Shown one piece after another: positions 41,693-50,482 of a DNA stretch of 64,000 bases. A program made the position numbers and the translations under genes. Source of the DNA: an uncultured Selenomonadales bacterium. GTDB lineage: Bacteria; Bacillota; Negativicutes; DSM-1736; Dendrosporobacteraceae. Numbering within the stretch: position 1 is the first letter of the stretch; each line of letters begins with the position of its first letter. Where the stretch lies: assembly GCA_946407015.1 (NCBI GenBank), contig CAMJML010000008.1, positions 62,001 to 126,000 of the forward strand, in the 5' to 3' direction. The notes below the pieces were generated by a model, which was not told where the DNA came from, did not search any database, and saw only the letters and a list, made by a program, of their open reading frames with translations.

Positions 41693-42349
41693 ATGATACA
41701 AAATCAAGAAGAACTCATTAAGCAATTATCAGATGCGGTAGTCGATATGGATGAAGATAAGGCTGTTGAACTGGCCAACCAAATTGTTGAACAGGGAATT
41801 GATGCTTATCTCGCCATTGATCAGGGATTGTCGGACGGCATGAGCCGGGCCGGTCAGTTATTTGAAGAGGAAGAGTATTTTATTCCGGAATTGCTTATGT
41901 GCTCCGATGCCATGTATGCCGGTTTGGAAGTGCTGCGGCCGCATTTGAAAATCCAGCATGAAGGCGAAAGAGAGATTGTTGTGATTGGCGTTATTGAAGG
42001 TGACACACATGATATTGGCAAAAATTTGGTCAAAATCATGCTGGAAACTTCCGGGTATGAGGTGATTGATTTAGGGCGGGATATTCCGCCACAGGATTTT
42101 GTTCAGGTTGCTAAAGAAAAGAACGCTCACATTATCGCGTTGTCTACCTTAATGACCACAACGATGGATGGTATGGCTGAGGTCATCCGGATCCTGAACC
42201 GGGAACAAGTCCGCAATAGTTTTAAAGTCATGATTGGGGGCGGACCAATATCTCAGGCATTTGCCGATAAAATCGGGGCTGATGCTTATGCTTCCAACGC
42301 TGCTGAAGCCGTACGCATTGCCCGTAAACTGCTTGGAGGGGCTGCGTAG
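41693..42349 (+). CDS. Corrinoid-binding protein of a methyltransferase system (MtaC/MtbC-like)
   Basis: 218 residues: helical cap domain (1-90) then a B12-binding Rossmann domain with the base-off motif GDTHDIGKN, whose Asp104 and His106 include the lower cobalt ligand. It carries a methyl group between two methyltransferases. Followed by an MtaA-like gene and the reactivase, a standard three-part set. GGAGG precedes the ATG. Confidence 0.92.
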   Translation: MIQNQEELIKQLSDAVVDMDEDKAVELANQIVEQGIDAYLAIDQGLSDGMSRAGQLFEEEEYFIPELLMCSDAMYAGLEVLRPHLKIQHEGEREIVVIGVIEGDTHDIGKNLVKIMLETSGYEVIDLGRDIPPQDFVQVAKEKNAHIIALSTLMTTTMDGMAEVIRILNREQVRNSFKVMIGGGPISQAFADKIGADAYASNAAEAVRIARKLLGGAA

Positions 42350-42457
42350 TGCAGCAGCCAAATGACTGCGCGGTTAAGCAGTCTACCAACCGTTTGCCGC
42401 TGTGCAGGGAAGTTGGCTATACGGTAAAATTTAATGAACGTGTAAGGAGTGTCTGAC

Positions 42458-43480
42458 GTGAGTGCATTGAGCCAAGAGGAGCGATTGACAAGAGTACTGG
42501 ATAAGAAAAATATCGACCGGCCACCGGTCATCTGCACCGGTGGAATGATGAATGCAGCCATTGTGGATGTCATGAAGGCGACCGGACATACTTTGCCGGA
42601 AGCCCATACCGACGCTAACTTGATGGCCGAATTGGCACTCGATGTTTCTCGCCACACTGGTTTTGAAAATCTCGGAATTCCTTTTTGTATGACGGTTGAG
42701 GCCGAAGTATTAGGCAGTGAAGTGACTTATGGTACATTAGCCTGCGAACCCAAGATTGTCCGGGAGATTTATCAGTCGGTTAACGACGTCACTCTGAACA
42801 ATATTCCGGCAATGCTGCAGTCAGGGCGGATGGATACCGTCATTCAAGCGACTTATTTATTGTCGCGCAAAGAACCGGATATTCCGGTTATCGGCAACTT
42901 GACTGGGCCAATTAGTACAGCTGCCTCTTTAGTTGATCCTGTGTTGTTTTTAAAAGAACTGCGAAAAAGCCGGGAGGGGGCTCACCGGGTGCTTGACTAT
43001 GTCAGTGACCTGTTGATAGGTTTTGCCAAAGAATTAGTAGACAATGGTGCGACCGCCATTTCGATTGGTGATCCTACCGCGACCGGTGAGATCTTAGGTC
43101 CCAAAATGTTTAATGAGTATGCGGTAAGATATCTGAATAAAATCATTGACGCCATCCACGCGCAGGGCGCCCCGGTAATTGTTCATATCTGCGGCAATAT
43201 GTCGTCCGTAAGGCAGTCAATCCCTGATATCAGGGCCAATGCCATCAGTACGGACGCCATCGTGGATTTACGCCGGTTGAAGCAGGATTTTACCAGCCTT
43301 ACGACGATGGGGAATTTAAGCACTTATTTGCTGGAATACGGACCGACGGAGAAAGTGGCCGAACGGGCCCGGTTGCTGGTCCGGGATGGGGTTGACATTA
43401 TTTCTCCGGCCTGCGGGCTGAGTACTTCTACCCGGTTGGCCCATATTCAGGCCATGACCGCAGCCGTCAGGGAGGGATAA
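42458..43480 (+). CDS. MtaA/MtbA-like methyltransferase (uroporphyrinogen decarboxylase fold)
   Basis: 340 residues with the RPPVICTGGMMN start, the VIVHICGNMSS zinc-binding segment (His and Cys) and the PACGLS end near residue 322, which supplies the last zinc Cys. Enzymes of this type move methyl groups between a corrinoid protein and a thiol. GTG at 42458 lies 8 bases from AAGGAG. Acts with the corrinoid protein upstream; whether it removes a methyl from a thioether or passes it to another acceptor is not shown. Confidence 0.87.
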   Translation: MSALSQEERLTRVLDKKNIDRPPVICTGGMMNAAIVDVMKATGHTLPEAHTDANLMAELALDVSRHTGFENLGIPFCMTVEAEVLGSEVTYGTLACEPKIVREIYQSVNDVTLNNIPAMLQSGRMDTVIQATYLLSRKEPDIPVIGNLTGPISTAASLVDPVLFLKELRKSREGAHRVLDYVSDLLIGFAKELVDNGATAISIGDPTATGEILGPKMFNEYAVRYLNKIIDAIHAQGAPVIVHICGNMSSVRQSIPDIRANAISTDAIVDLRRLKQDFTSLTTMGNLSTYLLEYGPTEKVAERARLLVRDGVDIISPACGLSTSTRLAHIQAMTAAVREG

Positions 43481-43481
43481 A

Positions 43482-45152
43482 ATGTCGGAAATTACCTTTA
43501 TACAGGCCGGGCGGCAGGTGACATTGCCTGTATCGCCGGGGACATCGCTGCTGGATGCAACCCGTAAGCATGGAATCTTACTGGAGTCCCCTTGTAACGG
43601 CAATGGCACCTGCGGTAAATGCAAAGTAAAGATTGTGCAACAGTCTGAAACTGGGCAACCGGCTGAGGGTTCACCGCTGCTTACTGAGGAAGAACGGCAG
43701 CAAGGCATTGTGTTGGCTTGCGTTACTCCGGTTGACCGGAACATGACGGTGGAAATCCTATCCCGGCAAGACAGCCGTAATGTTCAGATTATCCAGCACG
43801 GGATGAGCCTGGAGATTGATCTTCAGCCGGCTATTCTCAAGCGCTATGATACTGCCCGTGATACAACCGAAGTGTGGACCGTTGGTCACCTGCTGGGACT
43901 GGAAACGGGTGATACCGGTCAGGAAAACTACGGTCTGGTGGTCGATATCGGCACAACCACCCTGGTGGCCGCTTTGTTTGATCTTCATAGTGGCCGGGAA
44001 GTTGGCTCGGTTGCCAGACTGAATCCGCAAAGCCATCATGCGCAAGATGTCTTATCCAGGATTAAGCTTGCTTCAACTGCCGACGGATTGGCTGTATTGC
44101 ATTCCAAGTTTATCACGGTGCTCAATGCGATGATTGCTGAGCTGGCCCAAGAAACCGGTATTCAATCCAAGCGTATCTATGAAATTATTTTCAGCGGCAA
44201 CACCTGTATGCTGCATTTAGCATTGGCCGTAGATCCGTCATCATTAGGCAAGTATCCGTATACGCCGGCGATCAACGGCGGTTCTGTCCATCAAGCCAGT
44301 GAGTATGGCATCCGGGGGGCTGAGTTTGCGCAAATCTATTTGCCGCCGGTCATGTCAGCCTATGTCGGCGCCGATATTACGTCCGGCATATTGGCCGCTG
44401 AGCTTAAAGAGCGGCGAGGGCTGACGCTGTTTGTGGATGTTGGCACCAACGGGGAAATGGTGTTAGCGGCAGACGGAAAACTATTGGCTACCTCAACAGC
44501 TGCCGGACCGGCTTTTGAGGGGATGAATATTGAGCATGGCATGCGGGCCGCCCCGGGAGCGATTGAAAAATTTTCAATCCAGGATAATGGCCTGGTTGAA
44601 ATAAAGACCATTGGCGATCAGAGCGCGATTGGTATTTGTGGCAGCGGTTTGCTGGATATTGTCGGTGAACTGGTCAAACATGGCTTTATCCAGGGCAGCG
44701 GCAAATTTCGGGAATCGGTTGCCAAGCCGGAACTGAATGAGCGGCTGATCAAAAAAGACGGCAAAACAGTTTTCCAGGTTGCCGATGCGGTTTGGTTATC
44801 CCAGAAAGATATCCGCCAGGTTCAACTGGCCAAAGGAGCCATCCGGGCCGGGATTGAGGCATTGCTGGCGCAAAACGGGGTTTTACCTGAACAGGTTAAC
44901 CGGGTTTATATCGCCGGATCTTTCGGGTATCACCTGAACCCGGCAAGTTTGATTCACATTGGCATGCTGCCGGCCGCTTTTGCGGATAAGATTGAATTTC
45001 TTGGCAACACCTCCAAGACTGGCGGGCAGGCCTTGCTATTAAATCAGCCTGTCCGGCAAACCATGAGTCAGCTCGTGCAGCAAGTTGAAGTTCTGGAACT
45101 GGCCACGATGACGAACTTTGATAAATTATTTGTTGCTTGCCTTAATTTTTAA
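43482..45152 (+). CDS. Reductive activator of corrinoid proteins ([2Fe-2S] ASKHA type, RACo-like)
   Basis: 556 residues. An N-terminal plant-type [2Fe-2S] domain has CNGNGTCGKC and the distal Cys in LACVTP; the C-terminal part is an ASKHA ATPase (VVDIGTTTLVAALFD, VDVGTNGEMVL, GSGLLDIVGEL). RACo-type proteins use ATP to return inactive Co(II) corrinoid to Co(I). Starts two bases after the MtaA-like stop. RamA, the other activator type, would carry 4Fe-4S clusters instead. Confidence 0.9.
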   Translation: MSEITFIQAGRQVTLPVSPGTSLLDATRKHGILLESPCNGNGTCGKCKVKIVQQSETGQPAEGSPLLTEEERQQGIVLACVTPVDRNMTVEILSRQDSRNVQIIQHGMSLEIDLQPAILKRYDTARDTTEVWTVGHLLGLETGDTGQENYGLVVDIGTTTLVAALFDLHSGREVGSVARLNPQSHHAQDVLSRIKLASTADGLAVLHSKFITVLNAMIAELAQETGIQSKRIYEIIFSGNTCMLHLALAVDPSSLGKYPYTPAINGGSVHQASEYGIRGAEFAQIYLPPVMSAYVGADITSGILAAELKERRGLTLFVDVGTNGEMVLAADGKLLATSTAAGPAFEGMNIEHGMRAAPGAIEKFSIQDNGLVEIKTIGDQSAIGICGSGLLDIVGELVKHGFIQGSGKFRESVAKPELNERLIKKDGKTVFQVADAVWLSQKDIRQVQLAKGAIRAGIEALLAQNGVLPEQVNRVYIAGSFGYHLNPASLIHIGMLPAAFADKIEFLGNTSKTGGQALLLNQPVRQTMSQLVQQVEVLELATMTNFDKLFVACLNF

Positions 45153-45172
45153 CATAACATCAGGAGGAGATC

Positions 45173-45844
45173 ATGAGCAAAGCAGACGTAGAAACCGTCA
45201 AGCCACTAAGTTGCAGTGAATGTGGGGTATTCAACTGTCATAGCAAGAAACAAACTTTTCCCGATTTTTGTTTAACAACCAATACCGATCAGGCTGAGCT
45301 GGAAAAAGTGGTCGATTTGTACCGGGGCAATGATTTAACAGCCAGAATTGCCCGGACTGCCGCTGAAATTGAAGGATTGTATTACGGGAAGCTGACCAGG
45401 GTGGAAGAGATTATTGCCTTTGCCAAACGGCTGGGGGCTAAAAAGATTGGCATTGCCACCTGTATTGGTCTTATCAATGAAACCAAGATCTTCACTAAAA
45501 TTCTGAAAGCCAAGGGATTGGAAAGTTATAGTGTGCTATGTAAAGTGGGTGCGGTTGATAAGAGTCAGGTAGCCATACCGGATGAGTTGAAAGTCAATAA
45601 AGGCTGTCATGAATCGCTGTGCAATCCGGTCATGCAGGCAACTTTACTGAATCAACAGCAAACTGATCTGAATGTCATCAATGGATTGTGCGTAGGGCAT
45701 GATTCTTTGTTTATTAAGTATTCGGAAGCACCGGTAACCACCCTGATTACCAAAGACCGGGTTACCGGGCATAATCCGGCGGCTGCCCTCTATACCAGTG
45801 GATTTTATTATAAGCGTTTGTTACAGGAGGAGAAAGATTCCTAA
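45173..45844 (+). CDS. DUF1847 metal-binding protein
   Basis: 223 residues with the N-terminal CSECGVFNCHSKKQTFPDFC cysteine set and the GCHESLCNP motif at about residue 143, marks of DUF1847. These proteins accompany corrinoid methyltransferase operons in anaerobes; their role is unknown. CAGGAGGAG precedes the ATG. Cysteine-rich ends suggest an Fe-S cluster or zinc. Confidence 0.8.
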   Translation: MSKADVETVKPLSCSECGVFNCHSKKQTFPDFCLTTNTDQAELEKVVDLYRGNDLTARIARTAAEIEGLYYGKLTRVEEIIAFAKRLGAKKIGIATCIGLINETKIFTKILKAKGLESYSVLCKVGAVDKSQVAIPDELKVNKGCHESLCNPVMQATLLNQQQTDLNVINGLCVGHDSLFIKYSEAPVTTLITKDRVTGHNPAAALYTSGFYYKRLLQEEKDS

Positions 45845-45915
45845 GTAAAGGCAGCGTAGGATATTGACCATCAAACATTTGGCAATAGGACTAAATGCTA
45901 GAGGAGGGAACAGGA

Positions 45916-46929
45916 TTGAACTCACGAGAAGTTCTGTTAAAAACCATTCAGCGGGATACGTTACCCAAGCGTGACCGGCCGGCGTCAGCATTGTTATCAG
46001 GGGCTACCTGGACATTCCGGCAAAAGGGCTTATCTCTAAAAGATGTACTGGAACAGCCGCAGTTTGCCATAAGCGCAATTTGCGAAATGAACGCCTTGAT
46101 TCAATCCGATATTGTCTGGCCTGGTTCGGGTTTTCATAATCTGCTTGTTCATATCTTTGGCGGAAAAATTAAGTTTCGGCCGCAAGGGAATATTGATGTT
46201 CACGAGCCTGCCTTCCAATCCATTGCCGAACTGGATGGAGCTGACTTAAATCAAATCGGTCAGCATGAGTGGATTGTGACAATCCGGTCCATAATTGAAG
46301 CGGTTCATCAGAATATCGGCCAGGAATTTCTGATTGGCACTTCGAGCTGGGGACCTTTTACACTGGCCGGACAATTTTACGGAGTTGAGCGTTTGATGGC
46401 CGGCATTCATGCCTTAATGGAACTGATGACAGAGGTGTGCTACCGGTACTTGGCTCCCGCGATTCCTAAAGGAGCGTCTATGCTGTCCATTGCTGAACCA
46501 ACGGCATCAGGTGATCTTATTTCATTGAAACATTTTGAAGAATTTGTCGCTCCTTATCTGCAGAAGGTCATTGCCAGGCTGAAAGAACAGAATGCGTTAA
46601 TCACCCTGCACATCTGCGGTAATATTAAAGACCGTCTGCATTTGGCACCAGCCATCGGGGTGGATTTATTGTCGGTTGACTATAAGGTTGATCTGGTGGC
46701 GGCCCAAAGGCAACTGCAAGGGAAGATCGCACTGGCCGGTAATGTCAATCCGATTTTACTCAAAGACGGATCACCGGAAGACGTGCAAACCGCCGCAGTG
46801 GCTTGTCTGGAAGCAGCCTATGCCGATAATTTTATTCTCATGCCGGGGTGTGATATTCCGCCGGCTGTGCCTTTGGAGAATGTGGTCGCTTTTATCAAAG
46901 CCGGTGCCAAATGGCGGCCACCAGGATGA
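45916..46929 (+). CDS. Second MtaA/MtbA-like methyltransferase (uroporphyrinogen decarboxylase fold)
   Basis: 337 residues with the zinc-type segment ITLHICGNIKD, GNVNPI and PGCDIPPAVP at the C-terminus. It is clearly a paralogue of the 42458 protein. TTG at 45916 follows GAGGAGGG at the right distance; an ATG at 45895 lies before that site. Two such methyltransferases around one corrinoid protein would give one demethylating and one acceptor-side enzyme. 69 bases from the third NifD-like gene. Confidence 0.85.
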   Translation: MNSREVLLKTIQRDTLPKRDRPASALLSGATWTFRQKGLSLKDVLEQPQFAISAICEMNALIQSDIVWPGSGFHNLLVHIFGGKIKFRPQGNIDVHEPAFQSIAELDGADLNQIGQHEWIVTIRSIIEAVHQNIGQEFLIGTSSWGPFTLAGQFYGVERLMAGIHALMELMTEVCYRYLAPAIPKGASMLSIAEPTASGDLISLKHFEEFVAPYLQKVIARLKEQNALITLHICGNIKDRLHLAPAIGVDLLSVDYKVDLVAAQRQLQGKIALAGNVNPILLKDGSPEDVQTAAVACLEAAYADNFILMPGCDIPPAVPLENVVAFIKAGAKWRPPG

Positions 46930-46998
46930 GGTCGATGTAGCTGCAATTTTCATTGAAGGATTTCACTAAAGCAATTTTTTGAGGAAGGTATGATATTC

Positions 46999-48486
46999 AT
47001 GAGTTATTTTGATCAAAAAGAGCCGCCGCGGCGCGAAGCGCGCTTAAATGCCTGCATTGCCTGTGGCGGGACATTGGATAAAATGGCCAATCGTAAAATG
47101 AGCTGCTGCCTGCCTGATGGGGAACGGGCTTTTTCACAGAACTCCATTTGTTTGCTATTACCGGCGCTCGGAATGATGAACAGCATTCCCAATAGTGTTG
47201 TGCTCATGCATGGCGCTATCGGCTGTGGTTCATCCTCCCATGGCGGCAATGCCGGTGTGCGGGCCGGGAATAATCACCGCTGGGGCGTTGTCAAAGATGC
47301 CACCTGGATCTCTACTGCCTTGTCGGAACATGATGTCATTGGCGGCGGGGAAGAGAAATTAGCAGCGGCAATCCGGGAAATCGATGAACGCTATCAGCCG
47401 GTCATCATCTTTGTGGTGGCAAGCTGTGTACCGGGAATTATCGGGGACGACATTGACGGCTTGGCTCAGCAACTGCAGCCTGAAATAAAAGCCCACATTT
47501 TACCGGTACATTGCGAAGGGTTTAAGACGAAAATATGGGCTACGGCCTATGATGCCGTTTACCATGCCATTGGCCGGGTATTCCTTAAGGAGGCTGCCGA
47601 CAGTGGCAAACAGGCCGAGAAACCCATTGTCAATTTAATGAATGTGTCTTCGATGGGCCGAGTGGATGAGGTTGAGCTGGAGCGGCTGCTTAAGGCGCTG
47701 GGCTTTGATGTCAATATATTTCCGGTGTTTGCACAACCGGACAAAATGACTGCCGTGACACAAGCCCAATTGTCGGTGAGTACTTGCCCGACCCATGATG
47801 ACTATTTATTGCAGTACCTGGAGGAAAAATACGGCATCCCTTATGTTTTGCGCCATATGCCAATTGGCATCGAAAATACCGGCCTGTGGATCCGGGACAT
47901 TGCCAGCCACTTTGGCCTTCAGGAGCAAGCCGAACAACTGATTGCGGCAGAGGAACAAGAACTGAAAGCCGCGTTAGCGGAATTTAAACCGTTTTTTGCC
48001 GGTAAAAAAGCCTTTGTCAGTGCCGGGGAGTTTCGGGCGTTATCGACGGCTATTCTGCTGGCCGAACTAGGCTTTGAGGTGGTTGCAGTGAGGTCATTTC
48101 ATCATGATGAATTTGCTGACAGCGAATATGAAAAGCTGGTGAAAGTGACTGAGAAAGAAATCCCGCTGAATATTGCCAACTGCCAGCCGTTCGAAGAAGC
48201 TAATTTGTTACGCAGAATCAAACCCGATATTTTTCTCGGGCACATGAATGGCAATGCTACAGCGGCTAAGTCCGGTGTGGCCACCCATGTAATTTACAAT
48301 GTCGGGTTGCAGTATGTTGGCTACAAAGGTGCTTACGAACTGGCACGGCGTTTGTACCGCCAGTTGCAGAATCCCCAATTCAACCACAAACTCGGCCGCT
48401 GGACCAAGCTCCCTTACAGTGACAGCTGGTATGAGCAAGATCCGTTTAAATACATTCAGCAGCCGGAGGTGGGAGCAGGTGAGTAA
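46999..48486 (+). CDS. NifD-like nitrogenase-family alpha subunit, pair 3
   Basis: 495 residues. Cys51, Cys76 (GAIGCGSS) and Cys143 (ASCVPGIIGDD) at P-cluster positions; Cys263 (VSTCPTHDD) and His415 (LGHMNGNAT) at cofactor positions. The pocket segment HCEGFKTKIW is shared with the other pairs. Extra N-terminal cysteines (NACIACGG, SCC) could bind a further cluster. ATG 46999 is at a better distance from GAGGAAGG than ATG 46990. It is the only pair placed in a corrinoid methyltransferase operon. Confidence 0.85.
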   Translation: MSYFDQKEPPRREARLNACIACGGTLDKMANRKMSCCLPDGERAFSQNSICLLLPALGMMNSIPNSVVLMHGAIGCGSSSHGGNAGVRAGNNHRWGVVKDATWISTALSEHDVIGGGEEKLAAAIREIDERYQPVIIFVVASCVPGIIGDDIDGLAQQLQPEIKAHILPVHCEGFKTKIWATAYDAVYHAIGRVFLKEAADSGKQAEKPIVNLMNVSSMGRVDEVELERLLKALGFDVNIFPVFAQPDKMTAVTQAQLSVSTCPTHDDYLLQYLEEKYGIPYVLRHMPIGIENTGLWIRDIASHFGLQEQAEQLIAAEEQELKAALAEFKPFFAGKKAFVSAGEFRALSTAILLAELGFEVVAVRSFHHDEFADSEYEKLVKVTEKEIPLNIANCQPFEEANLLRRIKPDIFLGHMNGNATAAKSGVATHVIYNVGLQYVGYKGAYELARRLYRQLQNPQFNHKLGRWTKLPYSDSWYEQDPFKYIQQPEVGAGE

Positions 48487-49825
48487 TTATATCGAGCGTC
48501 CTCGTTATACTTGTGCTTTGGGCGGGGCTATCGCCACCGTTGAGGCTTTGCCACGCACCATCCCTATCTTACATGCTCCGCCAGGGTGTGCCAGCAATAC
48601 GGCCTGGACTCAAGCCGGCGGTTGCGGCTTGCAGGTGGGCGGTTATTGTGGCGGATTGAGTATGCCGGGCACTAACGTTCAGGAACGGGAAGTGGTGTTC
48701 GGCGGTACGGAGCGTCTTGAAGAACAAGTAAAAAATTCGCTGGATGTGATGGATGGCGATTTATATTTTATTCTCACAAGCTGTGTGACTGAGGTCATCG
48801 GTGATGATATTGGCGCCGTTGTCAGTCAGTTCCGGTCCGCCGGGGTAGAAATTATTGCGGCTGAAACCGGCGGTTTTAGAGGAAACTCCTATGTCGGCTA
48901 TGATCTGGTTCTCCAAAGTCTTTGGAAAAATTTCATTCCGGTTACGGGGGAAAAGGTCAAGGGGAAAGTCAACTTGTGGGGAGTGCCGCCTTATTATGAC
49001 GTATTCTGGCGGGGCAATCTGGCAGGATTACGAGAGCTGTTGATCAGCCTGGGACTGGAGGTCAATACCTTCTTTACCGTGGATGATATGCTTGAAACCA
49101 TTCAGCAGGCCGGTCAAGCGGAACTCAATATCGTGGTTTCCGATGTTTATGGCTTGGGTGCTGCTCAATATGCTCATGAGCGCCATGGAATTCCTTTTAT
49201 TCAGAGCTCCTTGCCTATCGGGCCTTCAGCCAGCAGTGAATTTTTGCAAAAAGTCGGTACAGCACTGCAGCTCGAGGAGCAGTTTGTGCAACTGGTGATT
49301 ACCAAAGCGAATCAACGCTATTATCAACTGCTTGACCCGATGACCGACTGCTTTAATGATGTGGATTTGCAACGGTATGCGGCTGTGGTTGGTGATGCCA
49401 ATTATGTCATTGCCATTAATCGCTTTCTCATTGAAGATCTGGGCTGGCTGCCAAAGGCTGTTGCCATTACCGATGCGCTTTATCCGGAGCAACTGGACGG
49501 ACTGGCACAAAAAATTGTACCTTTGCCATCAGGCATACAGCCGCACGTATTTTTCTCGACCAACACCAATGACATTCGCAAACTGATTGCAGCATATTGG
49601 CATGAGCAGCAAGGTGGTTTTGGAAAATATGCCAATCCATTGTCACCGGCTTTTGTTATTGGCAGTGCTTTAGACCGGGAACTGGCCAAAGATATCGGTG
49701 CGGCTCACTTAAGCGTCAGTTTTCCTGTCGCCAACAGGGCGGTGATCGGACGCGGGTATACCGGGTTTAGTGGCGGATTGTACCTTATTGAGGATATGGT
49801 CAGTACCATTATTATTGGCAGGTAA
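48479..49825 (+). CDS. NifK-like nitrogenase-family beta subunit, pair 3
   Basis: 448 residues from GTG 48479, after GGAGGTGGGAG, overlapping the alpha gene by 8 bases. Cys12 (YTCALGG), Cys37 (PPGCASN) and Cys102 (TSCVTEVIGDD) are the beta P-cluster positions. A longer reading frame from 48299 overlaps the alpha gene and is rejected. Last gene of the accessory region; a terminator follows. Confidence 0.86.
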   Translation: MSNYIERPRYTCALGGAIATVEALPRTIPILHAPPGCASNTAWTQAGGCGLQVGGYCGGLSMPGTNVQEREVVFGGTERLEEQVKNSLDVMDGDLYFILTSCVTEVIGDDIGAVVSQFRSAGVEIIAAETGGFRGNSYVGYDLVLQSLWKNFIPVTGEKVKGKVNLWGVPPYYDVFWRGNLAGLRELLISLGLEVNTFFTVDDMLETIQQAGQAELNIVVSDVYGLGAAQYAHERHGIPFIQSSLPIGPSASSEFLQKVGTALQLEEQFVQLVITKANQRYYQLLDPMTDCFNDVDLQRYAAVVGDANYVIAINRFLIEDLGWLPKAVAITDALYPEQLDGLAQKIVPLPSGIQPHVFFSTNTNDIRKLIAAYWHEQQGGFGKYANPLSPAFVIGSALDRELAKDIGAAHLSVSFPVANRAVIGRGYTGFSGGLYLIEDMVSTIIIGR

Positions 49826-49872
49826 AAAAACAGATCATCCAGCTCAACTTGAGTAGGGTGATCTGTTTTTTA
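49825..49872 (+). terminator. Terminator after the third NifK-like gene
   Basis: AAAAAACAGATCA pairs with TGATCTGTTTTTT; an inner CTCAA/TTGAG stem continues it. Marks the end of the nitrogenase-like region. Confidence 0.88.
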
Positions 49873-49875
49873 TTG

Positions 49876-49904
49876 TTGGAGGATGGAAAACTTAATTGTA
49901 TAAT
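49876..49904 (+). promoter_or_regulatory. Sigma-A promoter for fosX
   Basis: TTGGAG at 49876-49881 and TATAAT at 49899-49904 with a 17-bp spacer, 41 bases before the fosX start. Confidence 0.55.
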
Positions 49905-49944
49905 AAAACTGGATAATTTTTACTGATTTAGGGAGGTCGTTCTA

Positions 49945-50352
49945 TTGATTGAAGGTATTAGCCATATTACTTTTATCGTGAAAGATTTACAGGCAGCCGG
50001 AAATTTTTTCACCCATATATTTGGTGCCGTTGAAGTCTATTCCAGTGAAGAAAAAACGTTTTCCTTATCACGGGAAAAATTCTTTTTGATCGGCGGAGTT
50101 TGGATTGCCATCATGGAAGGGAATGAGCTGCCAGAGCAAACTTACAATCATGTGGCTTTTAAAGTGCCGGATGAGGAATTAGAAAGCTATGAGTCAAAAA
50201 TTAAAGAATTAGGTGTTAAAGTCAAGCCACCTCGGCCGCGAGTCGATGGGGAAGGCCGTTCTTTGTATTTTTACGATTATGATAATCATTTATTTGAACT
50301 ACACTCCGGGACGCTGGCAGAAAGGCTGAAACGTTATAATAGAAAAAAATAA
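49945..50352 (+). CDS. fosX: FosX fosfomycin hydrolase
   Basis: 135 residues of the vicinal oxygen chelate superfamily. It matches FosX over its whole length as I remember the Listeria protein: SHITFIVKDL, TYNHVAFKV, RPRVDGEGRSLYFYDYDNHL and FELHSGTLAERLKRY. Metal ligands are the His in ISHITF, His in YNHVAF and Glu in LFELHSG. It adds water to fosfomycin with Mn2+. TTG start after GGGAGG. An intrinsic gene in many Firmicutes. Confidence 0.9.
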   Translation: MIEGISHITFIVKDLQAAGNFFTHIFGAVEVYSSEEKTFSLSREKFFLIGGVWIAIMEGNELPEQTYNHVAFKVPDEELESYESKIKELGVKVKPPRPRVDGEGRSLYFYDYDNHLFELHSGTLAERLKRYNRKK

Positions 50353-50482
50353 AGTGAAAAATTTGAATAATTATGAATAATTTACCAGCTATTTGGTAAT
50401 AGATAAGCGAAAAGTTTCATATCATTATTTTAGCGGGATTAAACTGTTTGGCAGATGATATACGAGATAAAGGGGTGCCGCT

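Noticed and set aside
48299-48478. A long N-terminal extension of the third NifK-like protein.
   Set aside because: This part lies in the alternate frame of the NifD-like gene. The GTG at 48479 has a strong ribosome binding site, and the paralogues start at the equivalent residue.
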